Assembly (NCBI RefSeq): GCF_000265245.1
Contig: NZ_AJKS02000016.1
Coordinates: 1 to 64,000, forward strand
DNA: 64,000 nt
DNA from: Halomonas smyrnensis AAD6
GTDB taxonomy: Bacteria > Pseudomonadota > Gammaproteobacteria > Pseudomonadales > Halomonadaceae
Reading direction: 5' to 3'
The translations under genes were made by a program, and so were the position numbers. Below are positions 37,059 to 44,349 of this stretch, in pieces. The notes under the pieces were generated by a model. The model did not search any database, was not told where the DNA came from, and saw only the letters and a program-made list of their open reading frames with translations. Numbering within the stretch: position 1 is the stretch's first letter; every line of letters begins with the position of its first letter.

Positions 37059-38047
37059 GCCGCGGCTCCGGCACCGAGGCGGCGCGCCGCCAGCGCCCGG
37101 AAGGCCCGGCGCGGCAGCCAGCGGGCCGCCAGCGACCCGAGGGTGGTTTCCAGCGTCTTGAGCGGCTCGCGAATCAGGATCGAGGGGCTGGCGGCGAAGG
37201 CCTGGCCGATCAACGACACGGCGAAGCCGCCGTCGCCCAGCTGCACGGCGCGACGGGCCAGGTAGCGCAGCTGATAGGCCCTGGCGCGGCGGCCGTAGCG
37301 CGCCAGCAGGGCCGGCGCGTAGTCGCGCGCCTTGTCGATGGCCCGCTCCCAGCTCTCGAACTGGCGCACCATGTTGGCCGACAGGCCACCGCCGAGGATG
37401 CGGTAGTCGGTCAGGCTCCCCTCGATGCCCTCGAAGACGCAGCCCGCGCCGGCACTCATCCGCAGCCACAGCTCGATGTCCTCGGACTGGCGGAAACTCT
37501 CGTCGAACCAGCAGGTGCGCCCCGGCTCACGAGGGTGAGGGAAGGCGACGCGATCCAGCGCCGAGCGGCGGATCACCGCCGCCGAGCCGTTGCCCACGGG
37601 ATTTCTCATCAGCACGTGGTGAGGCTTGATGCCGGTCAGGCGCGGCCGCTGCTCGATCCCCAGGGGGCGCCCCGCCGCATCGATCAGCCGCGAGCCGGCA
37701 TAGCTGACGTCGACCTCGCCGCTGGCCCGCAGGTGGATGAAGTGCAGGGCGAGCTTGGTGGGGTGCCAGCGATCGTCGGAGTCCAGCAGCGCGATGTAGT
37801 CGCCGCGGGCGGCGGCGATGCCGGTGTTGCGCGCGCCGGCCAGGCCACGGTTGTGCTGGGTGACGATACGGATCCGCTCATCGCTGAAGCCGCGGCAGAT
37901 CTCCATGCTGTGATCGCTCCCACCGTCGTCGACGATGATGAGCTCGAAATCACGAAAGGTCTGTTCCAGCACGGAGGCGATCGCCTCACCGACGAAGGCT
38001 TCGACCTGGTAGACCGGCATCACGACGGAGAAGATGGGGTGGCTCAT
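37055..38047 (-). CDS. Glycosyltransferase family 2
   Basis: A 330-residue GT-A enzyme. It has FSVVMPVYQVEAFVGEAIAS, ELIIVDDGGSDHS (nucleotide-binding), IALLDSDDRWHPTK (DxD) and a WFDESFRQSEDIELWLRMS region with the ED catalytic pair. Predicted role is sugar transfer during EPS repeat-unit assembly. It is the first gene after a sigma-54 promoter 48 nt upstream and is translationally coupled to the GT4 gene. Confidence 0.92.
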   Translation of the reverse strand: MSHPIFSVVMPVYQVEAFVGEAIASVLEQTFRDFELIIVDDGGSDHSMEICRGFSDERIRIVTQHNRGLAGARNTGIAAARGDYIALLDSDDRWHPTKLALHFIHLRASGEVDVSYAGSRLIDAAGRPLGIEQRPRLTGIKPHHVLMRNPVGNGSAAVIRRSALDRVAFPHPREPGRTCWFDESFRQSEDIELWLRMSAGAGCVFEGIEGSLTDYRILGGGLSANMVRQFESWERAIDKARDYAPALLARYGRRARAYQLRYLARRAVQLGDGGFAVSLIGQAFAASPSILIREPLKTLETTLGSLAARWLPRRAFRALAARRLGAGAAA

Positions 38048-38094
38048 GGGAAGGCTCCTGGAAAGGGGAAAGCGCTGCGGTTCGCTATCTACAT

Positions 38095-38110
38095 TCCAAG
38101 AACCGTGCCA
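38095..38110 (-). promoter_or_regulatory. Sigma-54 promoter of the GT2-GT4 unit
   Basis: On the minus strand TGGCACGGTTCTTGGA matches the -24/-12 consensus except for the -12 C (G here). Initiation is expected near 38084, about 37 nt before the GT2 start. The first ten bases are identical to those of the promoter at 40710. Confidence 0.78.
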
Positions 38111-38186
38111 ACTTATTTTTTCTTTCAGAAACAGCAGGATAACGAATAGCCGCGTCCGCCGACGTGCGATCTGTCACCACAATGCG

Positions 38187-38229
38187 ATGCAGGCTGCAAT
38201 TCGGCGACGGGCGTCTTTGCAAAGTGCAA
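38187..38229 (-). promoter_or_regulatory. Two LuxO-like boxes upstream of the GT2-GT4 unit
   Basis: TTGCAAAGTGCAA (38217-38229) is a perfect TTGCA-N3-TGCAA site. ATGCAGGCTGCAA (38187-38199) differs at one base. They are exactly 30 bp apart, about three helical turns, so two dimers could bind on one face. They lie 77-119 bp upstream of the sigma-54 promoter. The gap 38048-38264 holds no gene. Confidence 0.72.
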
Positions 38230-38264
38230 CGATCGCCCGCCTTCCCGGCCCCCGGGGTGGCGCC

Positions 38265-39194
38265 CTAGGCGAACAGGCGCATGCGCGCCGCCCTGGGCAG
38301 CAGCGGGCTGACCAGCGCGCCGATCACGGTCAGCGCTCCCCGGCGCCTGTCCTTCAGGAAGGCGCCGGGCGAGCTCTTGAGGCCCTCGAGCGCGAAGTCC
38401 CAGGCCTGGGTGGAGGAGCCGCCGGCGCGCAGCGCACGGCGCGCCAGGTAGCGACAGTAGAGCGCCCGCGCCGCCGCCACGTCGAAGCCCTCGGCATACG
38501 CCTCGCTCAGCCGCCGCCAGCCGGCGTACATGGCGGGCAGATCGGCTGACAGTCCTCCCGTGGAGAGCCGGTACCCCACCAGCACGCGTTGCAGCCCGAC
38601 GGCCCTTGCCCCGCCGGCGATCGCCCGCGCGAGCCACTCCTGATCCTCGGCGTGCTGCATGCCCTCGCGAAAGCCGCCGCTGGCCTGCCAGCACGCGCGG
38701 GTGACCACCAGGTTGGAGGTGGTGCAGACCGGGTTCTCCCCCAGCGCCTGCTCGAGGGCGAGCGCCCCCGTCGGCACCGTCGAGAGGGTCCGGGCGGCCT
38801 CCAGCCCGGGGTCGTCCGGATGCAGGAAGGCGATCCGGGCATAGCTGATCTCGACGCCTCGGTGCCGCTCGTGGAAGGCCGCGTGTGCCTCGAGCTTGTC
38901 GGGCGCCCACAGGTCATCGGCATCGAGAAAGGCGATCAGCTCGCCGCGGGCATGCTCGGCACCGGCATTGCGGGCGCGGGCCACGCCGCCGTTGGCCTGA
39001 TCGATGACATGGATGCGCGCGTCGCGCCGCTGCCAGCGGGTGAGCCGTTCGAGGGTGTCGTCCGTCGAGCCGTCGTTGACCAGCCAGACCTCGAAGTCCG
39101 TCTCGCGCTGGTCGAGCACGCTGCCCAGGGTCGCATCGATCGCCTCGCCCCCGTTGTAGACGGGGATGACCACGGAGAATCTTGGCGACGTCAT
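38265..39194 (-). CDS. Glycosyltransferase family 2
   Basis: A 309-residue GT-A enzyme starting MTSPRFSVVIPVYNGGEAID, with WLVNDGSTDDTLERL, IAFLDADDLWAPDKLEAH (DxD) and HAEDQEWLARAIAGG (catalytic acidic pair). It resembles the other GT2 gene next door at the C-terminus (ARALYCRYLARRAL), suggesting they are related by duplication. Its start overlaps the stop of the flippase gene (ATGA); it is second in the transcript from the promoter at 40510-40525. Confidence 0.92.
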   Translation of the reverse strand: MTSPRFSVVIPVYNGGEAIDATLGSVLDQRETDFEVWLVNDGSTDDTLERLTRWQRRDARIHVIDQANGGVARARNAGAEHARGELIAFLDADDLWAPDKLEAHAAFHERHRGVEISYARIAFLHPDDPGLEAARTLSTVPTGALALEQALGENPVCTTSNLVVTRACWQASGGFREGMQHAEDQEWLARAIAGGARAVGLQRVLVGYRLSTGGLSADLPAMYAGWRRLSEAYAEGFDVAAARALYCRYLARRALRAGGSSTQAWDFALEGLKSSPGAFLKDRRRGALTVIGALVSPLLPRAARMRLFA

Positions 39195-40474
39195 GCGGAG
39201 GCCCTCTGGAAACCGGCCAGGGTCGCGATGCCTTCACGCCCCGACAGCAGATGGATCGACGCGGGAATCAGCGCCAGGGCCAGGCCGATCACGTAGGCCC
39301 ATGCCGATGCCATGAGGCCGAATCCCGCGAACAGGGTCAACCCGCCCAGCGCCGCGGCCGCGGCGACGCTGTTGAGCAGCGCCTCGACGCCGGGGCGGCA
39401 CTGGGCGCGCAGCCAGGCGCTGGCCACGGCGGCGAAGATCATCGGCACCGCGCCCAGCGCCAGGACCGAGACCAGGGGCGCGGCTTCCCGCCACTGCTCG
39501 CCGAACACCAGAGGCACGTACCAGGGGGCCAGGCCGACTTGGAGCGCCAGCACGGGAAGGAAGAGCGCCAGCCCCAGCCACAGCCCCTGGCGGCAGCGAC
39601 GGGCGCGGCTCGAGGCGGCCTGGGCCGCGCTGATGTAGGGGAACAGCACCTGCCCCAGGGCCGTGATGAAGGACGTGGTGATGCCGAGACCGGCGTTGAA
39701 GGCGAAGTAGTAGATGCCCAGCGCCTGCACGCCGAACAGCGCCCCGACCAGCAGCTTGTCGAGCTGGGTGCGCCCGACGTTGACCAGCTCGGAGACCAGC
39801 ACGCCGGCGGCGAAGCCGAGAAACGACCGCCAGGGCGTCAGCCCGGCCGCCGCCTGCGGCCGCCAGGCCTTGGCCCGGCGCACCAGCAGCAGCCACAGCG
39901 GGGCGGTGACGAGCTTGGGCAGGACGATGGCCCAGGCGCTGGGCCACAGCAGCACGAAGGCGAGCGTCAGCAGCTGATCGGCGATGGCCTGAGCGGCGGT
40001 GATCCGCGCGATGATGCCGAAGCGGCCGTCACGCATCAGCAGAAAGACCTGGACCAGTCCCGCGGGCATGAACAGGTAGACCCCGGAGAGCACGGCCAGC
40101 ATCGCCGCGATCTCCCCCATGCCGAAGGCGTGAAGCACGGCCGCCAGCGTGAGCTGGATCAGGCTCACGCCCAGGCACCAGACCCAGAAGAGGCGATGGG
40201 CGGTGTTGCAGGTGGCCGCCAGCTGCTCCGGAGACTCGGCGATGATGCGCTGGCCGATGCCGGCGTTGGCCAGCACCCGCACCACCTCGAACAGGCTCAG
40301 CGCCAGGGCGGCAACGCCCATGATGGTCGGCGAGACCTGCCGGGCGATGACGACCACGCTGGCGATCCGGATGAGCCGCGTCGCCACCTCGGCCCCGCCG
40401 AAGGCGGCGAGTCCACTCAGCAGCTGGCCGATATCGGCGGTACGGCAGCGGGCGATCAGGTGGGCAGGGTTCAT
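39191..40474 (-). CDS. Polysaccharide flippase (Wzx-like, MATE/MOP superfamily)
   Basis: A 427-residue membrane protein with 12 or so hydrophobic helices. The start, MNPAHLIARCRTADIGQLLS, leads into a FGGAEVATRLIRIASVVVIA helix typical of polysaccharide transporters, and RTQLDKLLVGALFGVQALGIYYFAF in the middle fits the Wzx family. It would flip undecaprenyl-linked repeat units to the periplasm for Wzy polymerisation. First gene after a sigma-54 promoter. Confidence 0.9.
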   Translation of the reverse strand: MNPAHLIARCRTADIGQLLSGLAAFGGAEVATRLIRIASVVVIARQVSPTIMGVAALALSLFEVVRVLANAGIGQRIIAESPEQLAATCNTAHRLFWVWCLGVSLIQLTLAAVLHAFGMGEIAAMLAVLSGVYLFMPAGLVQVFLLMRDGRFGIIARITAAQAIADQLLTLAFVLLWPSAWAIVLPKLVTAPLWLLLVRRAKAWRPQAAAGLTPWRSFLGFAAGVLVSELVNVGRTQLDKLLVGALFGVQALGIYYFAFNAGLGITTSFITALGQVLFPYISAAQAASSRARRCRQGLWLGLALFLPVLALQVGLAPWYVPLVFGEQWREAAPLVSVLALGAVPMIFAAVASAWLRAQCRPGVEALLNSVAAAAALGGLTLFAGFGLMASAWAYVIGLALALIPASIHLLSGREGIATLAGFQRASA

Positions 40475-40509
40475 GGTGCTCTCCGGGGGATCAGGGACCG
40501 AAACGGTTA

Positions 40510-40525
40510 TTCAATTTCCGGGCCA
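40510..40525 (-). promoter_or_regulatory. Sigma-54 promoter of the flippase-GT2 unit
   Basis: On the minus strand TGGCCCGGAAATTGAA matches TGGCmCG-N4-TTG; the -12 C is A. It lies 36 nt before the flippase start codon. Confidence 0.65.
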
Positions 40526-40633
40526 ACCTCACCATTTCTAATGTTATCAATAACTTGAACACTCACCCTGAGCGATCTGCATCAAAGCGGCCCCGGGTGC
40601 ATCGCGTAACGCAACGCGACGTCGCATTCCTCA

Positions 40634-40646
40634 TTGCAGATTGCAA
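40634..40646. promoter_or_regulatory. LuxO-like box between divergent EPS units
   Basis: TTGCAGATTGCAA is a perfect TTGCA-N3-TGCAA site. It lies 64 bp before the plus-strand sigma-54 promoter at 40710 and 109 bp before the minus-strand one at 40525, so one site could serve both directions. A weaker match (TCGCGTAACGCAA, 40602-40614) lies 32 bp to the left. The gap 40475-40766 contains only these elements. Confidence 0.72.
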
Positions 40647-40709
40647 ATCTTCCGCGACACGCCGCGAGGACAAAGACGCAAGTCACTGTTATTAAAGCAA
40701 TAAAAAAAC

Positions 40710-40725
40710 TGGCACGGTTCTTGAT
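40710..40725 (+). promoter_or_regulatory. Sigma-54 promoter of the WecG-WcaJ fusion gene
   Basis: TGGCACGGTTCTTGAT matches the -24/-12 consensus with A at the -12 C. Initiation near 40736 rules out the in-frame ATG at 40731 and supports the ATG at 40767. Confidence 0.75.
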
Positions 40726-40766
40726 ACGGGATGGGCAGTCCACCCTACGACGCGCTGGAGCCTGCC

Positions 40767-42206
40767 ATGACCGTCTTCACCGATACCCTTCGCCACCTCG
40801 ACGCCACTTCCTCTCGCCGCGGGCTCCATGACTTCGTCGCTCCCGGGCGGGAGGCGCTCCCCACCACTCGCCTCTTCGGGCTGCCGCTGGTGAACGCCTC
40901 CCGGACCCAGGCCGTGTCGCGCATCATGGCGCTGGCCACGCAGCCGGCACGCGCCGTCGTCAACTTCGTCAATGCCCACTGCGTCAACGTGGCCCGTACC
41001 GATGCCCGCTATCGCGGTCATCTGCGCCAGTCGGATCTGCTGCTGCCCGACGGGTCCGGCATGCGCCTGGCCTCTCGCCTGGCGGGCGTCTCCCTCGGCG
41101 ACAACCTCAACGGCACCGACCTCTTCCCGATGCTCTGCGAGCGGGCCGCCAGGCAGGGGCTCTCCATCTACCTGCTGGGCGGCCGTCCCGGCACCGCCCG
41201 GCGCGCCGCCGAGGAGATGCAGCGGCGCTTCCCCGGGCTGATCGTGGCCGGTACCCAGCACGGCTACTTCGCGGCCGCCGATACCCCGCGCATCATCGAG
41301 GGGATCAACGCGGCCCGGCCGGCGCTGCTGTTCGTCGGCTTCGGAGTGCCGCTCCAGGAGGCGTGGATCGCCGAGCATCGCGCGGTCCTCAATACCCCCG
41401 TGGCCCTGGGGGTCGGCGGCCTGTTCGACTACTACGCGGGCAACGTCTCGCGCGCCCCCGCCCTGCTGCGCCGCCTGGGCGGCGAGTGGCTCTGGCGGCT
41501 GGCCCAGGAGCCGCGTCGCCTCGCCAGGCGCTACCTGCTGGGCAATGTCACCTTCATGACCCACGCCATCGGCCAGGGCCTCGCCGCGCGCCGGCCCGCC
41601 CACGTCGCCCATGCCGCCGCCAAGCGAGCGCTGGACATCGCCATCTCCGGCACCGCCCTGCTGCTGCTCTCGCCCCTGCTGGCGCTGATCGTACTGGCCA
41701 TTCGCGGCGAGGATGGGGGCCCGGCGCTGTTCGCCCAGCGGCGCATCGGCGCCCAGGGCAAGCCGTTCACAATGCTCAAGTTCCGCTCCATGGTGCAGGA
41801 CGCCGAGGCGCGCCGCGCCGAGCTGCTGGCCAAGAGCGAGCGCGACGGCGTGTGCTTCAAGATGAAGCGGGACCCGCGCATCACGCGCATCGGGGCCTGG
41901 CTGCGCAAGACCTCGCTGGACGAACTGCCGCAGCTGATCAACGTGCTGCGCGGCGACATGTCGATCGTCGGCCCCCGCCCGGCCCTGCCCGACGAGGTGG
42001 TGACCTACGCCGGCAGCAGCTGGCAGCGCCTGGCGGGCAAGCCCGGCATCACCTGCACCTGGCAGGTCTCGGGGCGCGCCGACATCCCCTTCGAGCGCCA
42101 GGTGACCATGGACATCGAGTACCTGGGTCGGAAATCCGTCTTCCACGACCTGGCGCTGATGCTGCGCACGGTACCGGCGGTGCTGACCAGCCGCGGGGCC
42201 TACTGA
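40767..42206 (+). CDS. WecG/TagA/CpsF glycosyltransferase fused to a WcaJ/WbaP-type initiating sugar transferase
   Basis: A 479-residue two-domain enzyme. Residues about 40-220 form a WecG/TagA/CpsF domain (VNFVNAHCVNVARTD, LLLPDGSGMRLASR, NGTDLFPMLCERA, LFVGFGVPLQEAWIAEH). A membrane helix near 290-310 (LDIAISGTALLLLSPLLALI) leads into a bacterial sugar-transferase domain with KFRSMVQDAE, DPRITRIGAWLRKTSLDELP and GDMSIVGPRPALP. The C-terminal part transfers a sugar phosphate to undecaprenyl phosphate; the N-terminal part probably adds the second sugar. ATG at 40767 has GGAG upstream and lies after the predicted transcription start. Confidence 0.9.
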   Translation: MTVFTDTLRHLDATSSRRGLHDFVAPGREALPTTRLFGLPLVNASRTQAVSRIMALATQPARAVVNFVNAHCVNVARTDARYRGHLRQSDLLLPDGSGMRLASRLAGVSLGDNLNGTDLFPMLCERAARQGLSIYLLGGRPGTARRAAEEMQRRFPGLIVAGTQHGYFAAADTPRIIEGINAARPALLFVGFGVPLQEAWIAEHRAVLNTPVALGVGGLFDYYAGNVSRAPALLRRLGGEWLWRLAQEPRRLARRYLLGNVTFMTHAIGQGLAARRPAHVAHAAAKRALDIAISGTALLLLSPLLALIVLAIRGEDGGPALFAQRRIGAQGKPFTMLKFRSMVQDAEARRAELLAKSERDGVCFKMKRDPRITRIGAWLRKTSLDELPQLINVLRGDMSIVGPRPALPDEVVTYAGSSWQRLAGKPGITCTWQVSGRADIPFERQVTMDIEYLGRKSVFHDLALMLRTVPAVLTSRGAY

Positions 42207-42209
42207 GCC

Positions 42210-42569
42210 TCAGGTCGGCAGGGACTCGAACAGCTCGCGGGCGCGCACGATCGCGTCCGCGCTCTGTTGTTCCAGCACCGCCAGCAGGCCACCTGCCCGC
42301 TCGGGCTCGGCATGGCGAAGGGCATTGACCGTGGCCATCAGCGGGAAGGCGCCGACATTCCCGGCGACGCCCTTGAGGCTATGGGCCGCCCGCTGCAGCG
42401 GCTCGCGCTCGCCGAGCCGATGGGCGGCGACCACCTCCGCCACCAGGCGTTCGATATCGTCGACGGCCGCCTGGAGCAGCATCTTGCGGCGTGCCGGGGG
42501 AAGCGAGGTGAAGATCGCCTGGAAGTGCGCCTCGTCCACGGCAGGGGCCGAGGCCGGCGTCTCCGCCAC
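42210..42569 (-). CDS. HPt (histidine phosphotransfer) domain, probably split off the adjacent hybrid kinase by a frameshift
   Basis: A 119-residue four-helix HPt domain with phospho-accepting H63 in RAAHSLKGVAGNVGA. It can be read from a GTG at 42569. Its frame stays open upstream to a TGA at 42645-42647, and the translation between them (Ala/Pro/Ser-rich) looks like an inter-domain linker that would continue the receiver domain of the kinase encoded upstream in another frame. So it is either a separately translated HPt or the C-terminal domain of a kinase-receiver-HPt protein broken by one base. LuxU/SypF-type HPt domains hand phosphate to LuxO/SypG regulators. Confidence 0.8.
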   Translation of the reverse strand: MAETPASAPAVDEAHFQAIFTSLPPARRKMLLQAAVDDIERLVAEVVAAHRLGEREPLQRAAHSLKGVAGNVGAFPLMATVNALRHAEPERAGGLLAVLEQQSADAIVRARELFESLPT

Positions 42570-44349
42570 GGCAGGGGGCGATGAAGCCGCCTCGAGGGCG
42601 TCGGAGGGGCCGGGGGCGATCCGCGTCGGGGCCGGGCTCGCCGCTCAGCTGCTCCAGCAGAATGGCCGCCAGGCGCTGACGATCCACCGGCTTGGCCATC
42701 GCGGCCGAGAAGCCCTGCCGGGTCAGCTCGCCGAGCTCCTCCCGGTTGGTGTGCGCGGTGATCGCGACGATGGGCAAGGCGGCCAGCGACGGATGGCGGC
42801 GCAGCTCCGCGACCGCCTCGAGCCCTGACATCCGCGGCATCAGGATATCCATCAGCACGCCATCGAAGTGCTCGCTCAGCGCCTTGTCGACCGCCTCTCG
42901 CCCATCGCAGGCGATGTCGCTGTCGCACCCCATCACCTCCAGCATCTGGCACAGCACGACGCGGTTCGTCTCGATGTCGTCGACCACCAGCAGCCGCGGG
43001 CGCGCCTGCTCGCCGAACAGCCGGTCCGGCAGCGGCGTGGCCGGCACGGGCGCACCGCCCGGCACCGCCTCGCGGGGGGCGTCCGGCACCTCGTGGCGCA
43101 GCGGGAGACGCAGCGTGAATCCGGTCACGCCCGCCGCCATGCAGGGCTCGACGACGGCCTCGATCGACGCCGCCCAGCGCTCGAGCAGCGCGCGGCGGCG
43201 ATCCCGGCGCTCCTGCAGCACGCGCCCGTCCATGGCGCTGACGATGTCGATGCGCAGGGACGCATCCTCCGTCGCGACGATCAGGCGAATCGGCGCGCTC
43301 CCCTCCCCGAGCCGCTCGATGAAGGCATCCATCAGCTGACGCAGGCGGGTGGGGTCGGTGACCAGGCGCTCCGGCGCCGAGGCCGCCAGCTCCAGCGACA
43401 GGCGCCGGCCGATGCGCTCGTGCCCGTAGCGCCAGAACTGCAGGAGGCCATCGAAGTAGCGCCGCAGTTCGACCTCCTGCAGCAAGATCCCCGGCGCCCC
43501 GTCATCGGCGTGGGCCATGTCGACGATCTCTTCGATATGGCGCTGCAGCTGGTGGGCCGCCTCACGGGCCACGCCGAGTCGCTCGGCCTGGGCCGGGTTC
43601 AGCTCGCCCAGCGACAGCAGGTCGATCATGCCCAGCAGCCCGTTGAGCGGCGTGCGGATGTCGTGGCTCATGGCGGCCAGGAAATCGGCCTTGGCGTAGA
43701 ACGCCTCCTCCACCGCCTGGCGACTCGCCTGCAGCTCCTTGCTGAGGCGCACCAGCTGGCGGACCCGGCGATCGGCGATCAGCGCCAGCGCCCGGGCCCG
43801 TCGATCCGACGCCCGCTGCTCGGTGATGTCCTGCACGGTGCCGAAGAGCGACTTGAAGCGCCCGTCGGCGTCATCCTCTCGACAGATGTTCCAGCGCATC
43901 CAGCGCGTCTCGCCATGACGCAGGATGCGAAATTCATAGCCGTGATCGACCCCGGGCGCGGCGGAGGCATAGAACTCGGCCTCCTGGCGCCGCACGCGCT
44001 CACGATCCAGGGGATGAATCTGGCGGAGCAGCGCCTGCTCGTCGGGCCGGGTCCCGGGGTCCAGCCCCAGCAGGCGGTGAAATTCCGGCGAGGTCGAGAA
44101 TCGCCGGCCGCGATCGCGATGGAAGCTGGCGATGCGTGCCGTGCGCTGGGCGCGCAGCAGATACTGGGTCTCCCTGTCGAGGCGTTGCCGCAGCTCGCTC
44201 TCCCGGGCCATGAGCTGGTCATTGACCTGGAGCAGTTCGCGGCTGCGACGCTCGAGGATCTCCTCGGCCTCTTCCCGCGCGGCCTCGGAACGGCGCAGGC
44301 GGCGCTCGAGGCGCCGAATCGTCTCGGCATCGGACGGCGAATCGCTCAT
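42379..44349 (-). CDS. Hybrid sensor histidine kinase with degenerate ATPase domain, possibly frameshifted
   Basis: A 656-codon frame. An N-terminal coiled coil (residues 8-65) is followed by a PAS domain (about 70-190), an HisKA domain with H229 in MSHDIRTPLNG, an ATPase-like domain, and a receiver with D501 in VLMDILMPRMSG. The ATPase part keeps DPTRLRQLMD but lacks the N-box Asn, the DxGxG and the GxGLGL boxes, so it probably cannot bind ATP normally. After about residue 575 the frame runs out of phase with the HPt domain and ends in low-complexity Arg/Gly sequence to 42379. The start at 44349 overlaps the stop of the upstream kinase (ATGA). The protein may act as a phosphatase or relay partner. 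Confidence 0.8.
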   Translation of the reverse strand: MSDSPSDAETIRRLERRLRRSEAAREEAEEILERRSRELLQVNDQLMARESELRQRLDRETQYLLRAQRTARIASFHRDRGRRFSTSPEFHRLLGLDPGTRPDEQALLRQIHPLDRERVRRQEAEFYASAAPGVDHGYEFRILRHGETRWMRWNICREDDADGRFKSLFGTVQDITEQRASDRRARALALIADRRVRQLVRLSKELQASRQAVEEAFYAKADFLAAMSHDIRTPLNGLLGMIDLLSLGELNPAQAERLGVAREAAHQLQRHIEEIVDMAHADDGAPGILLQEVELRRYFDGLLQFWRYGHERIGRRLSLELAASAPERLVTDPTRLRQLMDAFIERLGEGSAPIRLIVATEDASLRIDIVSAMDGRVLQERRDRRRALLERWAASIEAVVEPCMAAGVTGFTLRLPLRHEVPDAPREAVPGGAPVPATPLPDRLFGEQARPRLLVVDDIETNRVVLCQMLEVMGCDSDIACDGREAVDKALSEHFDGVLMDILMPRMSGLEAVAELRRHPSLAALPIVAITAHTNREELGELTRQGFSAAMAKPVDRQRLAAILLEQLSGEPGPDADRPRPLRRPRGGFIAPCRGGDAGLGPCRGRGALPGDLHLASPGTPQDAAPGGRRRYRTPGGGGGRRPSARRARAAAAGGP

